NCBI RefSeq assembly: GCF_964204645.1
Contig: NC_134026.1
Span: 21,718,650-21,782,649 of the forward strand
DNA from: Tubulanus polymorphus
Taxonomy: Eukaryota > Nemertea > Palaeonemertea > Tubulaniformes > Tubulanidae
Length of the DNA stretch: 64,000 nucleotides
Direction of reading: 5' to 3'
This document shows, in pieces, positions 13,589-27,000 of the stretch (the first letter of the stretch is position 1; each line of letters begins with the position of its first letter). The notes beneath the pieces were generated by a model, which did no database searches, was not told where the DNA came from, and worked only from the letters and a program-made list of their open reading frames with translations. The translations under genes and the position numbers were made by a program.

Positions 13589-16458
13589 GGCCTAACAACA
13601 TCTAGTCATACGCGAGCGAAGAGTTCATTGCTCGCGTTGTCGTTGAAAAGTGAAAGATTTCAATTGATGATCCTTCAACTGGTCGCTACTGTGTATGGAT
13701 AACTATATTGTTTTATGCTCGCGCTTGCATGCGAAAGAGATCGGCGCGAAGCACACGTCACAGGTTTTATAATAACTATAATGATGATGATAATAATTTA
13801 TTCGCTGCTGGCTCTCGTAGCGGTTCGTCCTTTGTGAAAAAGAAAATGCATAGATTTCCAAGAGATGATCAGCTCGTTCCATGTTGATACAGTGTGTGTG
13901 TATGTTCATCATTCACGTCAGATGATGATGATGATTGAATGAATGCGTTTGCGCATGATGACGCTTAAGTTGCTTTTAATATCGAAACATTATATAGGCG
14001 TTTTAAAAATGTTCGTTGCGATTTTAATTTCGGCATCGAAACGCTCCCTTGAACTTGTCTCATATGAATCTATGTATAGATAATTTTTTTGTTCGCTGGG
14101 GGGGACTGAGCAGTGACTCGTAAAGTTGATAACCGACCCTCGATGCGTTAGGTTGACTAGTTCGGTCAGGTTCATGTATATTTACGAAGAAGCAGTCGAA
14201 TAGAAATATAAGGTTTTTAACGTGCTTAATGTGCTTGTCTAATACGTATAGTGTCATAATGCTTCTTCTTCTTGTTTGGGTAGGACGAATTCTACTTATT
14301 AGTGTGTATGTGTTTAGGTTACACATTTTATTGTCTGTGTTTAGCGAATAATAAACTTGCCTTGTGTCCATCTGTAGAACTCTCAAGCAACATTGTCGAT
14401 AATGATGATGATGATGGCTTGATGAAGCGCATGATCTCCCCCACACATACAATGTATGTATGAGAGAATAGAAGAACCGTAGCTATGGTGGTTTGAAGGG
14501 AGGCGCGTGTCTAATTAAATCCCAAGGCTTCTCGGAAGAAAACATCTACATAGCTTTGAACTTGCATCAAAAGCACTTTGTATTTAATTCCGTCTTCAAT
14601 GCGTTCCCTTCTTCAACTAGTGGTAAACAGAAACAGCTGTGATGAATGATTATCACCTTGCTTCACATTTTTCGAGAATGGATATGTTTCTATTACAGCG
14701 TCTAAAACTGCCCTCCCCCCCCCCCTGAAATAATTCTACTTAGATACGTGTAGTATGTAGCCTTAATAATTTTTATGTGATTTTTCGATTGGAAGATGTA
14801 CGCGTTGGCATTGACATAACCAAACCATCTGCTAGGTATATATGTAATATCGTTTTATGAATTAAGCATGATTTGTAAAGTTTGGTGAAGGCATACAGCG
14901 ATTTTGTGATAAACAGTGCAACCAAGTGCGCTGTGCAGTGCAATAAACAAGATATGTGCCTACATACATATAGTACCTTTACGGCTGTTGTTGACACCCG
15001 AATGTTGAGACCATGACGGGTTAGCTTTGTTGAAAAGAGGTTGAAGTATAATATGTATATTTAATATGTGGTTGATATTTATATTGAAATTAATCGTTCC
15101 AACGCATAGGAACTCATCTATTACACCGTAGACACCTGTATGTAAAAACATGTCATTGGTGGTATGTTCTTTGAACACTAAGGTGTGTGACTAACGTATT
15201 GTGACTAGTATATATGCCGCTCACTACGGGTGTCTCCCATATAGTTGTTGACCTTGCGTTGAGTGATTAATTCTTGCGTGTATTGGTACTGTGTGTAGAT
15301 AAAAAGCTTTATCGAAAAAGAGTTAATGTTGAGAAATAAGAATGCTAGTAAATTGTTGATTTATTTATTTTTTTCCAGTTGGTAAAGCTATACATAAAGG
15401 CGAGGGTATCAAATAGTGCCAATTGCCAGAGCAGTAAATATATATATGTACATGTATGTTATGTATGACATTAAAACAAAGAACAAAATCAGGGATCTAC
15501 AAGGCTCACATTATCTCCCAGAGAGCCCGAAGTAGAAATGTCGGAATTTTTTAGCCAATGCTCATTGACATTTTGTTGTTAGTGTGTGTGTCTGCGTAAT
15601 GCATGTGACCTGGATTTAAAAATTCCTACTACAAGCGGGCACGATGACACTCGAATAATGAGAAAAAACCTCGAGCCACGGAAAAAGAAAAGAGGCACTG
15701 TGAGCTTTTGTAGCGTTGTTGTTATGGTGCTAGTGATAATATGTTGTATAGGATTATAAAAACCGATTGATGAAATATGGGCCGGAGTGTTGTCTGGGAA
15801 ACAAACTAATGCTTAATACGTGAGTTATGTATCGTTTTTCTAGAAGAATGTTCTCACTGGATGAAGAGTTGTTTGAGATGTGTTTGATTAAGACCTGCTA
15901 AGTGTTTTATTTGTGTAATATTGTACTCGATTTGTCCTCAGTCTGTGTAAGAATATGCTTGGTTTTGCACGTTAATGTATGTATCGTATTATTATGATTA
16001 TAATGATAATTATTAATATTATTAAGTATATATGTGTATTTATGCGCGAGCTCTCTCTCTTTCTCTCATATTGAAAGTACCGAATGAAAATTATGGCTTT
16101 TCGATGCCCGGTCATTGATAAAAGTATATAGATATATATGCACTGTTTGATGGTAGTGTTATCCATTTCGCTTGAGAATCTCATTTCAAACTGTAATGTT
16201 GCCACAGCAATATCGCTCCTGTAGTAGATGGAAGGTTTCCGTGTATAAAGTATTGATTAATGAAAAGCAATCGGAAGCCTTCCATGAAAAACAAAACAAC
16301 TTCCTGAAGAATGTTTGCGCGAGCGGGATCACTTCTGAATTCTAGCCTGGCGGTGCTGGTATTAAGAAATAAAAACATAACATTAAGAACTTAGAGACAC
16401 ATTAAAATGTGTGTAAATATACCTTAATATAATTATTGTTAACATTCTCATTATTGAG

Positions 16459-16488
16459 AATAAAATTCTATTTCATGTACAGAATAAA
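16459..16488 (+). terminator. Two polyadenylation signals, likely end of MXD transcript
   Basis: AATAAA at 16459-16464 and again at 16483-16488, preceded by a small hairpin TTCTCA-TTAT-TGAGAA. These are the first close pair of canonical signals at the end of the T-rich stretch. Confidence 0.5.
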
Positions 16489-16510
16489 ATCAATGCTTTT
16501 CGTTCCTTAA

Positions 16511-19500
16511 ATTTTCGTAGGATAGCCATTTGGCCTTGACTGCGGTTGTTGTTTGGTCAGGATGACTGGTGGAAGGTATATAGATATCAAACTGTCTGTA
16601 TGCTTATCTGTTCGTTCGGTAGCAGGTGAAAGCGTATGAGCTTTTATCGTTTTGCACTTGGACTCGCCTCTAGTGGGTTCGTTCGGCCATAAGAATCGCC
16701 GATTCTTATTCCCACCTCATCCCATCCTTTGTCTCCAAATGATGAATGCAGCAGCCCTTGTTTCGTTTGTGGCGATATTGATTGTTGTTGGACCAATACG
16801 TGTGGTAATGTACCTATACTACCTTTGTTAGATTTCGTCCGGAAACTCATTATCAAAATTAAATAGCTGCTAGGGAATACGGCAAATGTTGGATTCAATA
16901 ATTTATTATTTATACGCTATGGTAGTGTATATGTATATACTGAATTAACAACCGCACCCATTGAATTAACACTTCAACATAAATAATAGCCGTTTACAAT
17001 TTTACTTTCATTGAGTTCACCGAAGCGTTTCGACTGCACTGCTGTACGCACTTTGAACGTGTCCTTTTCGAACACGTCTGTGCCGAGTTTCGGTGACGCA
17101 GTATTCCGATAGAGATAAAGAATATCTCGAAAAAAGGATTCTGAGCTGTTTTTCATTGTTTGCCCATCACTATCCAGTTCGACGACTTCCTTACGAACAA
17201 GTGCCCAATGGCGAAGCGGTGATTGAACCTGATTTCACGTTAGTCGCGTTCCCAAAGGAGATTTATGCTGCATATATCTAAATGTATATATACTACATCG
17301 GAATCTAAAAATATCTCATCAAAAATATATGTACGTGCATAGGGCTATCTCAATATGCAAATCCCGGAGATTTTTAGCGCTCCCAGGGGTGGCCTAGATA
17401 CTACGCCAAACTGTCTGTACTGAATACTGAAATTCATTTGTTACAAACAACACCAAATATGGCATCAGATTACTACGATGGGGGTCAGGCGTGGGCTCAG
17501 ACCGCAAGAATATACTTCTCATGACTAGTATTGGGCCCAATCATGTTATCACGTGTCACTCGAAGGGTTAAAAATAATTTTTGAAATTGAGGTTAAAATG
17601 ACGTTCGCTCTTATTCCGCTTATCTATCTTATTCAACGCTATTATGGTTGTCCTCAATTAGCCGTTATTTTGCCGAATGTTTTTTGTTCTATAAATGTAT
17701 TCGCATTAACTTTTCGATTGTGTTTGCTTTCACTCTCTGCGGCGAAGAAACTCCCTCGACAATAATAATTTGTCGGTCAAGGCTGCCATCTTGAATTATG
17801 AGCGGAGAAACAAGGACGCGCTGATCAACTCGGACGGACGACTCTCACCCGTAAGCCTGTACAATGTCGCTATATAATTTATTGCGCGCGGATTTTATCA
17901 CCATGAAATGATAGCACCAAACTAAAAGATACGTCGATCCGTATCCATGGTTACTATGGTTACATTTCGTACAGGAACATGAATCAGGCTTGTGTAGTGT
18001 ATGAATATTATAGTGGATTGTCAATAATACCAACTCATTTAATTGCCTGGATTGCGAGACAGCTCGTTAAACCAAGCTTAAATACCATTTACATGAACGT
18101 GTAGATCGGTACGAAACTGAACAAAATTCTTCCGTATACATATTTCATCTCCTGATTACGTCAACCTACATTATAGTCTTATAAGGGGCGCTTGTTTATT
18201 TTGGAAATCATTTTTCGATATATGGCCTTTATCGTTCTATATATCCGTTTTGGGCCTCTATGATGGGGAGAGGAACCCGAGTACCCGATACTGCTTTATC
18301 TCTCGACATTCTCAAATTGACCTTGTATACTAGTCGTGTGCGGTCAATATAAACATAACCACATGTCGAAGTATTTGGATCTGGAGAATGCTATGAATAT
18401 TGTCCCTTCTGTTGTATTATTGATCTCGCAAATGTACACTTGAGATGGAAATATTTACCATTAGCGCATCCACTACAAGGCCTTCTTAGGTTTGCCGCCA
18501 TCATGGGTGTCATCATGGACGTAGTTTATGCGCCGCAGTTGTCGCGTACATCGGGGTTTTTTCATGCAAATTAATGGCCGCTATTTACTTATTGATGAAT
18601 AACATTGCGCCATTGTGCACATTCATTATTTACGCTATGATATTCAAACGGTGGATGTGACTGACTCATATAGCATTACATTTACTATCGATTAATTACT
18701 AGTTAATTGTATGTAAGCTGGAAAAACGAGTGGATCGATAGGAATAAGTGTAAGCCGTAATGTCATTTCACTTCCCTGGTGAAAGATAGTCAACCATTCT
18801 CTTTTCGTTTTGTGCAAAACGCGCAAATACTACAGCTTAGATATACTGTCAAAATGAAGAATCATATGTGCTCATCAAAGTTTCATATTTTACCCGCCAA
18901 AATTTCCTCTGACCATCAAAACTAAAACATTGAACTTGACCGACAAAAATTCGTAACATATAATGTTCTCCGCATGATCAAATCTTGACGCGTGAAATCC
19001 GATGTTGATATATATACGTGGTCTAAATCACAATGGTAAATACTTTCATAATCAAAATTTCATATTTTCTAAGCTGTGAAAGGTTGCCGGGTAAGATGCG
19101 ACGTTTTGACGGGTAAAATCGTTAGACTAGCAGATATGGTTCTAATTTTTGGACGGAATACCATCGATATCATGTAGATTCAACGTAGATGTAGATTCGA
19201 TTATATCATGTAACGACCTGATGTTTTGTCGGGTGAATTATGAAATTTTGACTTCATTTTGACTGTAATTATATATTTATATATGTATATTTCTAATCCA
19301 TCTAAAATCAAAATCAAAGAAAAAGCCCGAACAAAAAAAACTGCCGTATTTTCCCTACGAAGACACGATAAATAAATCCCAAAGCTGCATTAATTACTCG
19401 TAGATATTGACGAACAAATCAATTTATAGCATCTGACTCAGCGTAGGGCGGAAATCAAAGCATGTATAAAATCACGGATCGTAGATGCGTGTATAGATTC

Positions 19501-22500
19501 CACGCAAGACTTAAACTGATCAAAGTGCTTTTGTAGGTGTTCGACAACGGGTATTTCAATATTGCAATACTCCGGCCTTCCTATTCAATATGATCATGAT
19601 GTCGTGCCTGGAGCTCCTAGTTCTGTTCTCCCGTACCCAATACTTAAGTACATTCTATACACTACACTTGTTTCGGTACAAGGAAAAATATCTGCATGTA
19701 AATATTTCACTTGTTCCACAAAAGAAGATACACAAGGAAGTGTATCTAATAGTGTATGGCAGAGAACTAGTGATCGCACCTGGTGTGACTTGATTTCGAG
19801 TTATTTGTAAACTTTAAACCCTCGCAAGAAGATTTACGGCAAAGGCATGTTTGTGCTCTCCGGATCAAACTGTACACGTCATATATACTCAAAATGTACT
19901 CTAAAAAGGTCAGGCGCAGGAATCCAAAACACCCACGAAAAATTATGTCACAATAGCAAATCCTTGACTCACTGTGTAATGCGAAATGGCCGGATTTTCT
20001 TACATCATTGATTGGACCGCGGATAAATTGTGCGTCCATCGAGTAGTTTGAGCATGGACGTATAAACTAGATTAGTTTAATACGTTCATGGTTTTGAATC
20101 AGATGGTTTGATCTACAATACATGTATAAACAAGAATTCATTCCACAACAACCCGGCTACGATATGGCAAATAATCATAAATGAACATTAGAACAAGGGA
20201 CTATTGATGAGGAAACTGAACCTGCACTATTCTCGATTTTATGTAGGCTCACCTGTGAGACTTTTTCGTTGGCTCATCTTTGGATCAGTCACGAATGTAT
20301 TTTCGACGTGAATGGTCGATATTTTATGACGTGGTCTATAGTCGATTGGCCCTATAGGCCCAGCATCTTTCCAACCAATTGAATCGGATGTGTTGCATGA
20401 TAACAACGTGTATTCATTTTAGTTTGGCGAATATTCCCAATACAAATTAAGTCAGTCTTCGAAATCAACCTACGTGTGTCTTTAAAGTTTTTTTTTTCTT
20501 TTATGGAATCAATATTTATGTATTTTCCAGTTAAACCAAGAGCTCGTTATCACTATGTATATTGAGGGGTTTTGTGCGGTGTTCGTGCCCTACATTTGAA
20601 AGATGTTTTGTTTCTATTATTTTCGAGGCGCACATTTTTATTACAGAATAGAGTTTTACCCGATTTCCAGCATCATTACATGCAGAACTTCTCAGCAGGG
20701 TTGTTCGTACAAGATGCATGGAACGCTTAGCAAGGTCATTGGTGTTTACATGAGATTCACGTCATTGCTTATTATCGATCAGTTGCCGTATTACACAGTG
20801 CTATAGCACTGGTACAACATCGTAGAGATAAATACATCGAACTACAAATAGATATAGCGACGATATTTGGTTCGTGGCATGATATGAACCACCTGGCTGC
20901 ACACACATTGGGTCATGCGAGGGAGAATTACCCAAACAGAATTTTGTTTTCCAAGAACCAGGCGGTGCTGTTTACAAGAAGCAATTATATCGCAAAATGT
21001 GTGGTACCTGGGATCATTTGTTGGTAGGGGTATATCAACTGATAGCATGCGGCTTAAAATAGCTACATATTAAAACAGCACATGGAACGTACACGTACAG
21101 GAAGTAGAACAAGGCTATTGAACTTATTACTGCACGTAGTCAACAGCAATATATCAACCATAAGTTACAACGAGCACAGCCGGTTTTTTAAAAGCGTCTA
21201 TTTCAATGAGTGACAATGTAGTTTTTGAGAATTTCATTACTTTTTCCATACGAATAGCATTTCATCTCATAATTTCAATGCGCATGTGGATAAAAGTGCC
21301 ATTGTATAATGCGCTAACAGCAAATCGCTTAAATGCAGTAGAGCTCGTCATGTTTGTTTTGATATGTTTTATGATTGTTTTTTGCACGCCAGATTGTCCA
21401 TAGCGCGGCATGTACGCGCGGTACAGGTATAATAGAGTCGTTCTCTGTTTGATATTTTTTTTTAAATGTGTATATTAACATCAATTGCGCACAAAAGAAT
21501 GCAATTTATCGTTCTACATCTGCGAGCTCCGTGCATGCATTATAGATGAGATTGAAACTGCTCCCTGGCTTTCGTAGCAGCTTTCGCGGATAGGTGTATT
21601 TGTAACGGACAAACCGCCAGCTTAAAACCATTAGCGTCTATAAATTAATAAATTACGAACATAATCGATTTTTGCATAGGTAAATGCCAAATGTCCGATC
21701 GAGTAACGGCTCGTGCGCAGAATCTATAAATTATTTCGTTATTTTCAAATTCCATTCAGTTTACACGGCGGCGGCGCCTGCGCATAAATATTCGCTCTGG
21801 TTCTTGCCACAGTTGTTGTTTCAGTTATCGATCAAGCGAACGATTTTTTGAACTGAAACGTTGTACAGCTCGCTCTAAGGTAACATTCACAAATGGCGCA
21901 CCATGAATTGAAAAGCAAAAAGGCGCAAGTGTTGATTTCCGTCGATATAATGTTTAACATATCTAGTTGCGATGGCACATGTGTCAGTAATGCGTAGATA
22001 GAAGGAAGATTTCTATAGAACCGAAGAATCATGGCCACGTTTTCGAAAAGCTGGTGACGACGTTGATTTTTCAAACGACAATCGTGATGAAGGTTTGGTG
22101 ACACGTGATCGAGATATCCCTCGCACAGGTTTTAAATCGACAACGTATTTTCATTTATGATTATGTAATAAATTCTTTGGTGGCATATCCGACCTGAGAA
22201 TGAAGCGGGGGTGATTCCAAAAGAGCGTAAAGATGCTACGTAGCGTAATTTCGCTATTTCAAAAATAGACTGCAGGTTTTCAAAGCATTTTGTTGATTTG
22301 AAATTTCATGCCCTAGGAGTTAAGCTGCGATCACACGGAGACGATTTGGCCCGGCTCAGGCCCGAGACAAATTTGGCCCGTGCCTAGTTTGAGAGCGCAT
22401 TCACAAGCAAACCACTCACTGGATACTAAACAATGTAAAGCGAAGTGAGTCACTTCCGGAATCTATATAGGGGGATCTGTAACCGCCCTGCCTAACACAG

Positions 22501-23597
22501 TAGGAAGTGTGAAACTAGAAATATCCCAAAAAACTTGGAGTCCATGCTCCGAGTAATTTTAATCGGATATCAATAACATTTCAATACTGCAAATAACCAC
22601 GGACTTCGTTCGAAATGGTAAATATATGACCGGAAACATGCGAATCAACATCAAACATGCGAATTAATGCGCATGTAAGCTAGATAAATCATAGTATTGA
22701 CATAACAAGGTACATTGATAATTAAGCTCTAATAATATAAGTATCGCTGTTAGTGCTGAATTTAAGTTCTTTTAACTTAATAACGCTGCAGAGGATCACT
22801 TCTTAATGTTTTCGTACCAATACACGATTCCTTCTAATCAATCAAAAGAACTAGTCAAGCCAACATCAAACTGCAATATTGGGCGAAAGGGCCAGGGCTG
22901 GTCCAAGTCTTTGGACAGCAATTCCTGATCAAGTTAAATCTATAGTCTTACTATTGAATCTTTTAAATAAAATCTTAAAACATCTCTTTAAACGGACCTA
23001 TTTCCCCATGATCTTATTATTGATTGTGCCTTTTTAACAGTTCCAATATTTGTTATTGCCAAAGCCAATAGACAATCATTGTAAGCTACTGATTCGATGG
23101 TTCATGAAATAAAAATGCTGTTTAAAACGCAGAGAGTTTGTATATGACTGTATGTCAGGCCAAAAAGTAATTCCTCATCAATCGTTTGACTAGGCTTTCG
23201 TTTACAAACTTCCTCGTAGTACATGTGGGTAAACTTTTCAAAATATTTGTCGATACTATATGTAGTTCGTAAAAGCCCATTCTTTGTATTTTCCAAAACA
23301 ATTATCATGACGGTGCTCACGAGACGAGACACGCTCATGTGATTAACAATGACATAACGATTCCATTAAAAACACATCTTTTAGCTTTTGACCCAGAGAG
23401 CCGAATTTATTTGAAACGAGCTTTGAGGAGAACAGAAACGAGAATCAGACTTAGTTCTGAAGTTTATTTCAAAGGCCGTGTGGAAATTGGATGGCTTTAG
23501 TATATATATACAATTTTCACCATTCCATTTTATAAAAGCCATAACTAAATAGGCAGATACACGTAGACATTGTTAATTTACAGAATGACAGAAATTC
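16511..23597. other. Intergenic, no gene recognised
   Basis: Short open frames only, none above 100 codons and none with recognisable domains or paired splice sites. The minus-strand frame at 16898-16644 and the plus-strand frame at 17093-17281 are the most protein-like but have no support beyond being open. Confidence 0.6.
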
Positions 23598-24070
23598 AAA
23601 AGGGCACTATTTTCAGTCACCACTTCCGGAATACATGGAAAACGGCCTGGCTCAGCGGCCGTCGATGGCGGTGGTGCATCCAGCTTACCTTCCATGCCTT
23701 CCGGACGCAATATAGATTTCCAAAATGCCCTTTCAAAATCAAAGTAGTAGATTTTTATGATTTTTATTCTCTCTTTTAAGAAGATTGGTGAAGGCAGGTA
23801 AAAAGGTGTACCATATCCAATTAAAAAGGCACATAGTAAAAAGAACAAGGAAAATGGGATTTTTTTCTGGGCCGATACTGACAAAATCTTTAAAAAAGGC
23901 AAATTCCACTTTGAATTTTAGTGTTTTAAGCTACTTGGGACCACTTAAATTGCATCCGCGGACCCCCAAACCCCCGATACTGGCTTCGCGTCATCTACAC
24001 CGCTCGCATGGCATGGATTGTCACGTTGCGTTACATCCTTGCTGTTTTTTTTTATAGAAAGTGCCCTTTT
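23598..24070. mobile_element. Possible MITE-like element
   Basis: AAAAGGGCACT at 23598-23608 is matched by its inverted copy AGTGCCCTTTT at 24060-24070, a 473 bp unit without coding capacity. No clean target duplication is visible, so the assignment is weak. Confidence 0.3.
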
Positions 24071-27000
24071 AAATTTTGTGGAAGGTAGTTGATATAGCCC
24101 CTAGATCCGCCCCTGGTAAAGGTTCACAGTGAATGCCTCAGAATACGGCGATTCGAGATCAAACGGTGCGTCCTCTTTACAAAAAAAAAGAAATATTCGC
24201 TTAACACCGGCGAAGCGCGCCGAGCATACTCAAGATTTTCATCAAAGCTTAACTTTCTTATGCGGCTGTTCTTCGCCTTTATGGACATTACGATGCTCTT
24301 TTGGGGTGTGACAATTTCTTTAGAATTGGTCCCTCGGTGCATGAGTACACGGTAAGCCTATTGCCTTTTGGACATCAAACCGCATTTGGGATATTGACAA
24401 AATTCAAAAATTGCCTCTGGATCCTCCCCTGTCTGATTTGAATAGTCCCAGCAAATACCTACCGATTCAGTGGTAGCTCGAAAAGCTTTATCATACATAT
24501 ATGTCAAAAACAAACACACAAATACGTCTGCGGTCACTTCACGTCAATGTACTTTACGCGGATTTTCTGTGGTATAACCAGTGGTTACGTGGCAAATGCC
24601 GGTAGAGCGATATGGGTTCTAGGAAAAGATACCACATGCTCACGTTTAGCGAAAGACTGCGTGATTAATGTCATAAGAGAAATTACGAAATAACACTATC
24701 AGTTTTCGCAGCGGTATTAGGGTATCATACCGGTATATAGGCTTATTTTTACCAGTCCAGCTGGCTCACAATTGACACAGGTGTACCCGAGTATAAATTT
24801 CAAATTTTGGTATATTCATAATATATAATTGTGATGCATGAACATTAATTTCAGCAAACAGTCAGTTGTGTAAATCTGGGGATCTTGGAGTATGCCTTGT
24901 GTCTTGATGGAAATATACGGGACCAACACAGGCTGTGCTGAAAAGACATGTTCAACGTTGACCAAAAACTGTACTTCACCAAATAGCACGTAAACTAATC
25001 TCTCGTATAGGTAGTCTTGTCAGGATCAACAAGTGCAGCAGCCATGGCTCGGGGTTTTGTCCCCACGTTCGAATCGCGCCATACCTACCTAGCATTTGAA
25101 TGTTCTTCTTTTTTTTTAGGGGCACCCGACAAGGGCAGTTAAGATTTTTTTATAGCAATGATAAAATACATGGGAACACATGTGTATGAATGACTATTTG
25201 GGTCCATCAATATTTCCTGTTTAGAGAATTGAACAGTCATTAAAAACTCAACGAAAAAATTATTGTAAGAAATGGTTTATTCAATTTCAATATCTAGGCG
25301 ATTAAACCGTTATACATGTCATCGGACATCGATACATTACAAGTCATTCAAACTTCCACACACAGATAGCGCCACTGTACAGCATATTGCCTCATGTGCT
25401 CGCCAAAAATAACGAGTCACTGGTAATATTTCTTAATTTTCAGTAGTATTACAAAACCTTTCCACTTAGACGTCGTGTGCATACGAACAGAAAAACACGT
25501 TGAGATGTGAAATTGAAAAAACCCAAGTATAAATGACACATACACATTTTTTGTATCGTTATCAAAAACTGTTCGACTTACAGTGCGTTGTGAACAATCG
25601 TCTGCGACGGGTCGCGCCACTTATCAGACGCGCACACACGTATAAATCGTCGATATTCGCTCAATATCAACACTGACCTTAAATCATATCTACGAAAAAC
25701 AACGATTAAACTGTCGTTCGAAACGACAGATTGATCGATGAGATAAGTCTACGACGTCTCCGTACTAGGGACCGGACGCATTTCGAAATTATTGACGAAA
25801 AGAAAAAAAAAACGTATAGGCAATTTTAATAATGAGAATGACGTGAAAAAGAAACCCAGTCAAGCTTTTCTGGCGAATAATTGGGTCGCGAATAGTTAAA
25901 TGCGGACAGCTAAACAAAACTTAACGAGAATATATCTATTCTAAGTACATGTACGTTGTAAACTATGTCCTACTTTTTTCAAAAATAGAAACACGCTAGA
26001 ATTTGGGCATTGGAACTACAAGTGAAGGCAAATAACCCTATAAAAATAGAGATCATCTTGCAAAATTCTAACGCACCTCCCCGATTCAAGAAAGAAGCCT
26101 TTTTTACAGCACTGACTATTACTGTAAAACAGGGACCGCCCATTCTAGACATACAGACCCATATTCCATATGATTCTTTTATCTCGTAAAGTAATCTTTT
26201 TTTGAAAATTATCAGTTATGAAAATGCTTCGACACTTGACTAAAACAAACACGATGTTTGAATTTCGTATCGTGAATCAATAATATAAACCGAATTCTTA
26301 ATACTATGTACATATATACTCCCGGGTACAAAGAACGCGAATTACAAATAATACATGCAGTTCACTGCTGACACTAATATATCACAAATCATCTCTTAGT
26401 CTTGAAACATGAACAAAGGACAGGCGAACTTATTTTTAATGCCGTTTGAATTGAAGCAGCGACACCATGTCTATTAACGCATTGCATTTAAGAAACATAA
26501 GCCGTATTCAAACAATGGTAGCATTTTTGTCACACATTCGAGCTAACAACGACTACAGCCTGGGCCAACATGAAACCTAGCCGAAAACATATCAATACAT
26601 AGTAATTGTTTATTGCCAGCTTATGTTTTTTTACCAACATTGTTATCAAGCGAGTTTTAGCTAGATTAGATGTTATATGAATATGAAACAAAAGAAGACT
26701 TCGTGAAATCATGACTGGGTAATGAACTGACATGGATGACAAATACTATCAACAATGCTAATAGTATGAGGTGTCAATACAAGGTTCACAACCTCACTGG
26801 CCAACTGGTAATCCGTCTGCCCTAAAATCAGATTGAACTGAGTTTAAATTTTTCGGTACAATCAGAGTTTATCGACCGCGCAAATTTCACAAGCTGTCGA
26901 ACGACCAACGTTTAGCTACAGAATTAAAATTTGACACACGATTAAAAATTCCAAACCAGTCTACTGGCTCCAGGTTTTTTCAATAGTCTTACATCAACTT

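Larger units (their letters stand above)
12133..16510 (+). other. Probable long 3' UTR of the MXD gene
   Basis: After the MXD stop there is 4.3 kb with no supported exon on either strand. The plus strand is rich in T runs and TGTATATA/TGTAAATA octamers (for example 16412-16419), which match Pumilio sites. It ends with two AATAAA signals. Treating all of it as one 3' UTR is inference; an earlier cleavage site is possible. Confidence 0.45.

Noticed and set aside
16644-16898. Minus-strand frame of 84 codons that looks protein-like
   Set aside because: No domain, no matching splice partners and no conserved start; not enough to call a gene.
22321-22420. GCTGCGATCACAC... stretch similar to 34298-34330
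   Set aside because: The shared part is too short to define an element; perhaps ends of an unrecognised MITE.
25060-25090. tRNA/SINE B-box-like sequence CACGTTCGAATCGCG
   Set aside because: No acceptor stem, anticodon arm or convincing A box around it, so no tRNA gene or SINE is called.
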